A stretch of DNA of 64,000 nucleotides from the NCBI RefSeq assembly GCF_902148855.1, contig NC_043964.1, forward strand, positions 30,800,840-30,864,839, read 5' to 3'. Numbering within the stretch: position 1 is the stretch's first letter; each line of letters opens with the position of its first letter. The notes beneath the pieces are model-generated. The model did no database searches and was not told where the DNA came from. It worked only from the letters and a program-made list of their open reading frames with translations. Positions 1 to 12,300 of this stretch are shown here, piece by piece. The position numbers and the translations under genes are program-made. The stretch is from Sphaeramia orbicularis (lineage: Eukaryota > Chordata > Actinopteri > Kurtiformes > Apogonidae).

Positions 1-361
1 CGACAGCATCTATTGTTTTGAGCCACAGTGAGGAAATGTGGCTGATAAAGTTCACGAACAGACTCCTATATTCGCTACATATTACTAATCACACTTCTAA
101 AGTGAAACAAAGTCATTTGTATGACTTAAAATGCGAGATACCGTCTACTTATAAGTTTATACTAAAGAAAGCGGGATAATACAGTGACAACATACTGACC
201 AATCACAACCCTGGCTGCTCAGATGACGTATAATGCGTGCGACTACGGTATCAACATGCGGGATGGAAGTATTGACTGTAGCCAACGTGTGAAGTGAGAA
301 AAAGTAATTCATATCACATTAGCTGCCAGATATATGTGTTTTGGCATATACTTTTGGAAAT
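1..361 (+). promoter_or_regulatory. tbl3 upstream/promoter and 5' UTR region
   Basis: This is the sequence between the window edge and the tbl3 start codon. A CCAAT box is visible at 199-203 and a CRE-like TGACGTA at 224-230. There is no clear TATA box near the start codon. No coding exon of an upstream neighbour is recognisable. The promoter role is inferred from position and these two motifs only. Confidence 0.45.
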
Positions 362-3300
362 ATGGCGAACACCAACCTCCAGTTCAAAACTAAGTAAGTA
401 TCACGCGCTGTAAGTTAAACATAACGCTAATCTACATAGTAGTAGGTGCTGGTGCTAATGCTAAATGATAAAAGTGTCTTCAAAATACCGATAACTCACA
501 GGTATATCTGTTTACAGTTATGCAGTTTCTAGCAAGATCGAGCCTTTTTACAAAGGAGGAAAAGTGCAGGTAAGTTATCTGCAAAACGTATCTCCGTTCG
601 TGAGTTTGCTGGACCAGACTGAGATGTCTTTTAACCTAATTGCTTATTTTTAAGGTCAGCAAAGATGAACAGTACATCTTCTGCACTTGTGGAACTCGTG
701 TCAATGTTTTGGAGATCAGCACAGGGAAGATCGTTCACAGCATCGAGCACGTGAGTTAAGATTTAACCATTTATATAGCTTACAATCAAGGTTACATTTT
801 TTTGTCTTGGTGCAGAAATGATCAGATGTACAAGTCAACCTCACATGTGTTTCTTCAGATACCATACACATATCATCTTTGTAGGTATTCAGGAAAGTCG
901 GGATTACAGTGTTTTTGTGCTCTTGAATAGGCTGAGATTCTTTTTTCAAGACTACACATATTTGGTTTTGTAGGATGATCAGGAAGACATCACATCATTT
1001 GCACTCAGCTGTGATGATGAGGTAAGCAACACATGCACTACCTATGATTACATCTGTACATCTTTATAATGTACTCTGTAAAAACATATACACTAGTCAA
1101 TATAAGAGAATAGGAGTGTTCAGTACTTCTTTGCTCTGTGTCCCATCACAGCTTCTGGTCACCGCCAGTAGGGCTCTGCTGCTGAAGCAGTGGGACTGGA
1201 GGCAAGCTCAATGTACTCGCTCCTGGAAAGCCATTCACATGGTCCCGGTAGCCAGTATGACCTTTGACTCCACATCCACTCTCCTCGCCACAGGTCATCT
1301 TGGACTGATAATGGCTGTTTCTGTCATTTTTTTGTCTGATATCTATAATACATGTCATTATGTTTTAGACTGACAATCACTCTCCTTGTTGTCTTGTAGG
1401 AGGCTGTGACGGCACTATTAAGATCTGGGATGTGGTGAAACAATACTGCACACACAACCTCAAAGGATCGTCAGGCGTTGTACAGTAAGTCAGCACAGAT
1501 TTTTTTTTTTTTTCCAGAATCATGTTTGAAACAATTCTTAATGTTTTACCAGTGCTTACGCGAGGTTTTTACTAATGAAATCTAATACAATCATGAAAAC
1601 ATGGTGTGAAAAAAAACATTATTGTGGTATAAAAATTAAAATGCGACTTTCCAAAAGAAAAATAGAAAAAGATCACTCAAAACTGCCTTTTTCAGAGAAA
1701 ATGTTTCTGTCACTTCATTTTCCACATGAGTTGGAGTTAAACACAGTTACACTCTTTGTGGTTGTCTTTTGTGGATTGTTGTTCCTCAGTCCTCATTCAA
1801 TAACTCTTTTTAAAAGCTTAGTTTCATTTTGACTTTTGCTGACATTTTTTTAATCTTAAATCTTAAAGCTACATTGAAAAGCTCCAGATTTAAAGGAAGC
1901 TGGTGATATTGTGATAAAATAATAAAATAAATAAAACGAAATCCTTGCATTTACGCAGCCTTGTAGAGTTCCACCCAGATATCAACCGGCTGCAGCTTTT
2001 CTCCTCCTCTTTGGACTGTGGCATTCGGCTGTGGGACCTGCGCTCTAGTGAGTGTATTTGTGTCCTGCAGAGCCACTACAGCGCTGTGACCTCTCTCAGC
2101 TTCAGCGCCGATGGTGACACCATGGTCAGGTACTGTGCATGCTTTACCTTAAGTTGAAATAAAGTCAATTTTGAAATTTCAGGGCTGCTGTTGCAGTCTA
2201 TTTTTTAACTTCAATTCTGTCCTCATTCTTGTTTATAGCTCTGGTAGAGATAAAATCTGCACAGTGTGGGACCTGCAGACCCGGAAACCCAAGAGAACTG
2301 TACCTGTATATGAGGTAAAGATATTTCTCCTAGGCTTACAGATGCTGATGCATACAGATAAATTTTCTGGATTGTCCCAGCTACCAAGACTGAGTAAAGG
2401 TGTCTATTTAATATTATTTCAATAATGCATGTTACTGCAGTTGCCTCTGTTAATTTCTGTTTTTGTCTCCAGGCTGTGGAAGGGGTTGTACTGCTGCCTG
2501 AGAGTAAGGACTTTTCTGAGATTGAAGTAAAGAGCAAGGACTTACATTTCATCACAGCTGGAAGCAAAGGTTTGGCTCTTACCATGCATAACTTTGCACT
2601 TTTTTGTAGCATCCTGACAAGTCCAATCACAACCTCTAATACAATGTCGAAACACATGTTGGACACATTTCAGAATGTAGTCCTCTCCGATGACTCAAGA
2701 TGCATTTGGAGGTGGTTTGGGACACATACTGTATGTCCACATTGTTTTAACAGTATGAACAGGCGTGTGTCCCGGATGCGTCAATGTGCTACGTGTAGCA
2801 AACCAGTGGCGTGAGATTTAGAAATCTGAAATGATCAAAAACACTAGAGGAACTAGAATATCCACTGGTTGTACAATCCAGCAGAAATTTATCAAAGATT
2901 TAATCATCACTGAAGCATAGACTATGCAAGAGAGCAAATAAAATCCAGTAGAATAGTTAATATTGTCATTTCAATAGTTGGGGTTTAGCAGTTAATTCGG
3001 ATATGATCAGAAGTTTCAAATCAAGAGACTCATTTTAAAACCCAGTGTGAACAGATTCTCAGCACTGTCCGCTTGTGTTTGGCTTCATCAGGATTAATGC
3101 TATTTTAGGGTCTGAGCAGGGTCTCTGTGCCCCTGTCACTCATCTCTTGTCCCTTCGTCCTCATAGGTGTGTTGAGAGTATGGGAGGCCAGCACCGCACG
3201 CTGCATCTACACCCAGACGCTCCCTTCCACTCTCAGCCTTGTTTCTGATGAGGGCGAAGACCAGGACGACAACCCCCGCAGTCTGACGTACCTGCTCCAC

Positions 3301-6300
3301 CTGCCGGCATCCTCCAGACTGGCTACAGTTACTGCTGAACACAATATACTGCTCTACCAGCTGCCTGCTCTCACCACACAGCAGCAGGTTTGGACAAGGA
3401 TACATTTACTGATATTTACTATTTAGAAATTAATTATCATTTACACTGTTCCTCCTCTCTCCCTTATGTGGCAGTTTGTTGGTTACAGCGATGAAGTGTT
3501 GGATGTGAAGTTCTTGGGAAAAAATGACAGTCACATTGTGGTGGCCACCAACAGCTGTCAGCTCAAAGTGTTCGAGCTGCAGACAAACAGCTGTCAGATT
3601 CTCTACGGACACACAGGTCAGTCACCAGCAGGGGGCAGCACATGCATATGAAAAAATACACATCAGCATGTTTTACTTTTGTATTTACAGAAAGGCACCT
3701 TGATTTTCATGTAGCAAAAATATTAATCTTTTGTTCCTCTTCTTTTTATTTCTTTTTTTTTTTTTTTAATTTAAGCACTCTAAACTATCCAAATGAAACA
3801 TGCATTCTGTCATAACATTTACTGTAACCTCTTAAAACTGCAGTGGCATTCCAATAACTTCAAAAACATGGGTTTATGGGTAATTATGGTTAAAAAAAAA
3901 TTATGGTTAAAGCAATCACTCCAATTCCCAGACCTGAATCCCCCTGAAAATGTCAGGATTGTGATCAAGAGGAAGATCAACAAAGCTGAGCTTCTTAAAA
4001 CATCTGTCATCAGTGTGATACCATGCTGAGACACATGAAAGCTGTGAAGTGCAGGGTTATCACAGGAAATATTATATTTATTTCTAAAGTCTTCTAGTTT
4101 AAAACAAGTTTTTTTTGTTGATGTTCATAAACGAATCTGAACTTATTACCTTGAACGTGAACTTGCCTGAAAACACATTATTTTTGTCACTTGCAAATAA
4201 ATGTTCTAATTGACAGTGTTTTTTCTTGGAATTTGAGAGAAATTTCACAAATTTCTAGAACAAACAAGAATGTTTAATTTTACTTAACACATACTCATAA
4301 ATCAAACCACCGCTCTCTAATTTAAAATTTTTTCCTGACCTTTTGCTGAGGTGTTGGTTCTCAGCGGCATGTGACAGTCATTCATCAGTCGTGAGTGGAT
4401 TATTGGAAATGAAACCTGTCATTAGAAGAATCACAGTTGAAAGTTTCAGATCTTAGATAATCACGCTGACATACTTTGTGTGCTTCAGTAAGTGTATTGT
4501 TGAACTGGTTTGATAGGTATGTGTTTATTTTGTCTGCCCTCTTCTGTTTCCATTGGATTATCTTCCACAGATACTGTCCTCTCATTGGATGTGTTCAAGA
4601 AGGGCTCTTTGTTTGCAAGTTGTGCAAAGGTGAGCACCAAACTTTGCACTCGAGACAAGGAAAAAAAATCAAATATAGCCATATTTAATCACATTTAGGT
4701 ATTTTGACACATGATTTTAAACTGTTCACATGATTGAAAGGCACAATAAAACCATGTGTAGAAAGTAACAGTTGAATGTTGTGTGTTTGTTTTTAGGACA
4801 GGTCAGTGCGTGTGTGGCAGATGGATGCTGATAGTGGTCAGGTGCACTGTGTTGCACGTGGTTCAAGCCACACCAATGCTGTGGGCTCCATCACCTGCTC
4901 CAGGTAATGCTTTACATGACCTGCGACCCTGTGACCTTACCATGCCCCTGATTTTTGTACAGATACAGTTATTCTGGAATAAATCCTTATTTGTTTGTGT
5001 CCAGGATGACGGCATCTTTCATAGTGTCTGGCAGTCAGGATTGCACTGTGAAGGTGTGGGATCTGCCTGCGGATTTGTCAACCACAGGGACAGATGTGTA
5101 TGAGCTGACTGTACGCGCCACTGAGAAGGCACATGATAAGGTAAAAAAAAAAAGTACAAAAAACAGTTGTTTTTGCAGCAGAAAGAATGGCTCTTAAAAG
5201 GCACATGTGCACACACCACAAATACTGTGGTAAAGCAACAGCGCATAACATGAAATCAAAGGTGTGCTCACAGATTTTCTGCCAGGTATCAGAACAAAAA
5301 GCAGAGAACAATTGCTTTTATTAAGAAGGTGTATCCTCATCAAATTAGTTTCAAAAAGGCTTTTGTGTGTTCATTCAAAGCTGACATCTTGAGCATAAAT
5401 CTGTTGATGCTTAAGACAATTCATCTCTTTTTTTAATTCCCAGAGTATCTGTTTTCCCACATTGATCACATGATTCAGTTCGATAGTTTCTCTTTAATTT
5501 GAAGAAAATGACAAATTGGCCGATAGCGCTCTCACCATTCACACCATGTCTGCATTCTTATCATCCATTAAATTTGTCTTAATTTCACCTACAGTTGACC
5601 GCGCAGCTCTGTAAGCTGATTTTCTATTTGCCTTTCAGTTTAGTTGAGTTTCAAACCTTCATTCTCTGTATCACAGCTGCTGTCACAGTGACACTTTAAT
5701 TCTCTGAAATCACACATGTTTACAATTCTTTTAACTGGGATCAGGTTCCTTTATCTGTGTGAAAGTTGCAGGTAAACGCAAAAAGTTGCACAAAACTGTT
5801 GGCAAGAAAATGCCTCCATTTAAAATACAACTTAGTAGAAACTTATCAGAAAGTGAGACGATCGATCAGTCGCTAAATCAGTCATTATTTATATAGCACT
5901 TTTCATACATAGAGAACGTAGCACAAAGTACTTTACATATAAGTTTAAAAATCTGTAAACACCCCCCCACACACACACACACAAACACACATCCACTTAA
6001 AAAGACTGACTGAGCACGAGAGAACCAGAAAGTAAAAGAGGAGGCGGCGCTGTCTCAGGGAGCCATCCGCACCAGGAGGCAGCCGCTGACCCTGCCAACC
6101 AGGCGCCAGCGACACAGCGCCGCATCCCGATCAGTGGGAGAGGGCCAACTGCCACCACATCACAGCGGCAGGGACCCCCACCCACCAGAAAGGAGCAGAC
6201 CCCAGTGAAGGAAGGCGCCACAGCCACCAGTCCACAGCCGCCCCCCCGCACAGAGGGTTCACTCTGATGAAACACTGGAGAATGTAGATAAGAAACATTT

Positions 6301-9300
6301 AAAAGATATAAAAGCATTGATTAAAAGAATCTACATGTAAGACATATATATGTAAATATAATATAAATAGTAAACATGAAAATGATAAAACAGAAGCATT
6401 GGTTAAAAGAATCGAAATATAAGACGTATATATAAAAATATAATGTAACTATAAAACATGAAATGGATAAAACAGAGGCATTAGTTAAAAGCCAAATTAA
6501 AGAGGTGGGTCTTGAGCCTGGTTTTAAAAATTCTACATTCTCTGCGGTCCTGAGGTTCCCTGGCAGGCTGTTCCATAAGCGAGGAGCATGATGCTGAAAA
6601 GCTGCCGATGGATATAGTATAGGGGTGTAACGGTACAGAAAAACTTCGGTTTGGTACGTTTTCAATACAGTGAAGCAGTCGAATTTCATTTATAAAAACT
6701 TTATTGAAGTAAAAAATTGGGTCACAGTTTTTCTCTTGGTAGCAGTAATATTAACGATTGGGTGGTGTCGTTTTAAATGCGTTACGAAATTTGACTTGTT
6801 ACCAGAAATATAACTGATCTTCAAGAAACCATGCCAGCACACCGCTCTTGTTTTACCCATTTGTCTCTCTCCATTGACATAACTGACAGGGAATCCAAAA
6901 TGCTCCCAAATTGGAGATCTTAGAGAAGACAGAAGGTCTTCCAACTCTGGCTTTGTACCTGTGACGCTGCTCTGAGCTGCCATACTGGTTCACGTTCAGT
7001 GCGTGAACGTCAACACATCATTACTTCCTACACTGCATAACCTCTGACCGATGATGTACGATATAGTAACTGACATTCTATCCATCAGTTCTTGGCAACA
7101 TTTTCTCTTGTCGAACATTTTTTTTTTGTAAAGAAAGATGTCATATCATGTATCGCATATTAGAATTTATGTAACACCTACTTCCTTTTTACTCAAGATG
7201 TACTGAATAACAATTGAGATCCTGTCCATCAAAGCTTTGTTGCATAAGATTTTTTTTTGTTCCCATGCCAAACATTTTATAATAACCTGACTCAGTGACA
7301 GTGGAACATGTTAGTCACAGCCTAGTGAGATGACTGGTGGAAATGTCGTGAGAGGTATTTAGAGAGTACTTCCTATTTGGTAAGGTAAAGACTAATAGCC
7401 CTGTATCTTTTTTTTCCATCCTTGTTTCTCAACTTTTCCTTTTTCTAGCAAATACCTAACATCTTTTAAAACATTATCCCTATTTTCCTCATTGTCCTTC
7501 TTCTGCTTTTCTCCAGGATGTAAACAGTGTTGCAGTATCACCTAATGACAAACTGCTGGCTTCAGGGTCTCAGGACCGCACGGCTAAGCTGTGGTCTTTG
7601 GCAGGCGAAGGGAGCCTGAGCCTGCTCGGGGTGTTTCGGGGCCATCGTCGGGGGGTTTGGGCTGTCTGCTTCTCCCCCGTCGATCAGGTGCTGGCCACCT
7701 CATCTGCAGATGGCACCACTAAGCTCTGGGGTCTGCAGGACTTCAGCTGCCTCAAGGTGGGATTAAAGTGTGCACTCATCACGAGAAATGATGGAAATTA
7801 GTTGTGTGTGTGCAGATCGTGCTATGAATTTGCCATTTTCAGCGGATTTCCACCTGAGTAATGATGCTAAATTAAAACAAAAAATATACAGTAATTTGAT
7901 GGATAGTTGTCTGGTTGTGTGGTAATGATTGTTTCTTGTTTTTTTAAAGACATTTGAGGGGCATGACGCATCAGTTTTGAAGGTCATCTTTGTGAGCCGA
8001 GGCACTCAGTTACTCACAAGGTAACCCACCTACCCCCAATTGATCCCACATGAGAAGAAATAACACAATAAACAAACTTGCTTTCCTAACAGTCATGCCA
8101 CGTGTTCATTTCTCTGTGGCTCTGTCTGCAGTGGCTCAGATGGTTTGGTAAAGCTGTGGACCATAAAAACCAACGAGTGTGTGAAGACCCTGGACGCCCA
8201 CCAGGACAAAGTGTGGGGTCTCCACAACAGCCGCAAAGACGACAAGATGGTGACGGGGTCTGCAGACTCAAATATCACTGTGTGGGAAGTAAGTGGACTG
8301 ACAGAAAACATGAGGATGAGTTTAAGAAGTATCGATTAGCTGTCACTCTAACAGCAATATATATTGATTTGGGGAAAAAAAAAATCTTCACCTGTGCATA
8401 AATTTCATGGCCAGTTGCCTTTTGGAAATAAATATAAAAAAAAAAAAAAACACAATATTTGCTATGTGTACCTTAGCTGTTTGTTTACTTTAGTTTTAGC
8501 TGGTTCTTACTGTAAACAATGCTTTCTTTGTAATCCCTTCCATCAGGATGTGACAGAAGTGGAGCTGGCAGAGGAGCAGGCTAAGCAGGAGGATCAGATA
8601 CTCAAGTATGTTACACACACATTGTCTTTTACACCTTTTTCTCCCCCCTCCGCTCTCTCCTTCTCTCCTCCCCCTTTTAGAACACATTTCACTGGAGAAC
8701 CTAAACCGAACCACCTCCATGCAACACCCAGCAGTAGAACCCCTCTGTGTTTGGTCCTCTCTCCTCACACACACACACACCAAGGTTATTATCGTTAACA
8801 AAAACTAACGAAATGACGAAAACCAGAATTGGAAAAAACATTTTCATTAACTGAAATAAATAAAAACTATAATTAAAAGAAAAGATGATAACTAACTGAA
8901 ACTGTATTGTGTGCTTACAAAACTAACTAAAACATTTAAAAATTATGGATAAAATTCCCTTCGTTTTCGTTTTTGTCAATGTCAGATTGATATGAAATTG
9001 ATTTATTTTGCTCGAGCAATCTTTGCTGCTGGCACCATATGGCACTTCATGGTCCATCACTTCACGTAACTTGTCGTTTAGAGTCTGTTTCTCGTCCCCA
9101 CTCTACCTGGCAAAATCGAGACTAAAGTTGGGAGAAAGCAGCAGAGTCCTGTATTGGATTTATTTGAATACGACAGCGAGGAAGATAAAAGATATGAAAA
9201 AACTAATACTAAAACAAAAGTAAAACTAAGCATTTAGAAAAAATGAAAACTAATAAAAACCAGCAAACCTGCTCTAAAAACTAATTGATACTAACTGAAT

Positions 9301-12300
9301 TAGAGAAAAAAAGAGTCTAAACTAAATAAAACTAAATTATAATGAAAAACCCAAAACTATTATAACCTTAATAATAATAATAATGATGAATATGTAATCA
9401 GTATCTGTTTTTGTCTTGACTGGCTTGTCCCACTGTCTTGTCTTATGTCTGTTTTGTCCTACTGTCTTGTCTCATCCTGTCTGTACACTTTGGGCTATAT
9501 GAGCCCTCCCTCTATGTACATGTATACAAGCAAGGAATGGATGAACACGTGAATATGAAGTTGGAGATTGTTGCTTAAATACGAGCTGTAATTAAAAATA
9601 AAGTTGTCCTCCGAAGAGGGGTGGTGGTGGCAGGTTTAGGAAAAAAAAAGATAAAATGTCACAGACTAGACATCGGTAAGCCCTGTGCCCCCCACTTGTT
9701 TACACTGAAGTGGTGGGCAAACAGTCTGGTGTGCTGTGTTTGGGGGTTAGAGGTCCTGCAGGAGTCACTGAACCACAAGCCCGACCTGCATCTACATTTT
9801 CTCGTGTTGCAACCTCTTGTCTGTCTGACACCTGACAAATGCACAGATACTGCGTGACGTTAGAGTTGACATGAGGCCGGGACTGTTTGTGACTTAATAT
9901 TGTGGTTAGCAGGACTCCCATTCATTTATTTTGACATTAGTGTTTACTATAAATGTGGTGTTGTTAGGTCTCACCACATATACAAATACAAATTGTGGAT
10001 GAAAAGGATGATAAAAGAGAACAATGTAGACATTTGTTTTATTTCAGTCTGAAGAACAAACACAGTTCACAAATCCATCCAATGCACAGATCCAACAATC
10101 ACTCCATGAAACAAAAATTATAATACAAACTTCACTTCAATTCAAGTTGTGTGTTGTAGCAAGAGAGTATTGTCCATCTTGAAAACATTGGTGTATTTTC
10201 TTGTCACTGGTTTTCTAAGAACTTGACTGGAAATGGGACAATTATCCAACAAAAACTTTGAGCTGGTTAAGGACAGAGACGTTTCAGAGGTGCTTCAGTA
10301 AACATAATTGATTAGTCTGTAAAATGATTTATATGCAGTACACTGTGTACCATTATTAATGTACTGAAGAGCTTACATTGAGGTTTTAGTATGTGTTTAC
10401 ATATTATAAATGTGTCTGTTTAATGTGTGTGAAGGCAGCAGGAACTGTCCAACCTCCTCCATGAGAAGAAGTATTTCAAAGCCCTGGGTCTCGCCATCTC
10501 GCTGGACCAGCCTCACACTGTCCTGACTGTTATCAAAGGTATTTCATCCTGCGACTTTTACTTTCTATTTAAATGTATATCTGACTGATTCTGTCAACAT
10601 TTCCATTTAGCTTTTGTTGTCATTTATTCCACAAAGTTTATTAGCGCAGTATAATAAACCAACACATACTTTATCCTTTAGCTTCACCCTTTTCTCATCT
10701 TTCTGACCAACTATCATTTCATCAGTCTGTCATCTCTTTTATCATGCACTGCTGCTCTCTTTTAGTAAGAACTGAGTCACTCCACCATTGAGACATACAC
10801 ATGTAACTTGTCAATAGACAGGTGTGTGGGTGAGCGAAATCCACTTTTGTCCTGTTTCATAACAAAGAGGAAAACACTTGTGGCTTTGCAAAACTATTGT
10901 GTAGCAACACAAGACAACAAAACAAAAATTTTATCATGGTGGTTGGAGTAAATGTTCTCATTTAACCAAAAATAGGCAATGTAAAAGCATATTTGAACCA
11001 TATTGTGTGTGTTTCTACACATTTATTTCAGCAGTAGAAATGACCTGTTTGTAGTTTCAAATGTAGAACATCATTAACATGCAGTAACACAAAGAGTGGA
11101 CCAACACACCTGTAATTCAAGGAGTTCACATCAAACAATAAGCTATTGAAGTACCCATATTTTTCACATTAAAGTGAAATCTAATATGCTTGGTCATGCT
11201 TACATGAACATGCTCAGTCATGCTTACCTTTTTGAGAGAATCAGGATTAGAATATTTATTAATATTGAATAGCAAAGGCAAGCGTGTGTCATGGGAGTGC
11301 CAGGTTTTTGTAATCCTCCTTGTATTGGAGTTTCAAAATGCAGGTGACAATAATAACACAGGATATATTTAGTTACATTTACCTTTTCAGGTCAGCACCC
11401 ACTCATTATGATTTTCCAAATAATTCAGCCAATGAAATTTGCTCCTTTGTAGTTATATAACAGTAATTTGACAGATGTCTTGCTTAGGAAGGTGTAAGCT
11501 CACCAAAATATATACATCATATTCTTTTAATTTTTCATAATTGATTTATCTGATGGTTATTATATCACTTAATTATTTAAAGTGGAGGATGTCAAAAAAA
11601 GTGGAAAAATATGAAGTTGTTGTCAATCAGCAACACTGAAACATTTAATGTTGCATCATATTAAAGTTGTCAAAGTTTAGTTTTACAGACAAATAATTCA
11701 TCTTTGTAGCTCTGTTCTATTCCGTACAATACCTGTTTAATTGACAATACAATATCTAAGGAAAAATTGATGTTTTAACTTCATGTTCTGTGTTACTATC
11801 AGCGATTCGTCAGGGAGCAGAAAACCAAGAGCTGCTGGAGAAAACATTGCTGAAACTTCGACTGGATCAGAAAGGTAACGGTCCATAAATATCCTTGATG
11901 CTGTGGTTAAAGTTAAATCTCTGTTGATATTAAAAGGTAAAGTGGAAAATGCGATAATTGCTGCTATCAGTGACACCTTGAAACAATACTGGCATTCTCC
12001 CAAAAGGCTGAAACATCAGCAGGCAGTGCAGTACAGACTGTTACTCTTCTCTGTTCCTTGTCCTTCTTCATTATTGGCTGCTGTCCCAAACTAAAGCCTG
12101 TTATTATTTTGACCGCACTCAGAGTCTCTGCTGCGCTTCTGTGTGGTTTGGAACACCAACGCCAGGAACTGTTTGGATGCCCAGGCTGTCCTACAGGTTC
12201 TCCTTACACATGTACCACCTGAGGAGCTGCTGCAGTACCAGGGCGCCCGAACGCACCTCGAGGGACTCATCCCATACACAGGTTAGGAGGGACCCAGTGT

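Noticed and set aside
2425-2814. Plus ORF of 129 codons extending tbl3 exon 9 into the intron
   Set aside because: A GT donor at 2570 and phase continuity to exon 10 show that the extension is intronic and repeat-derived.
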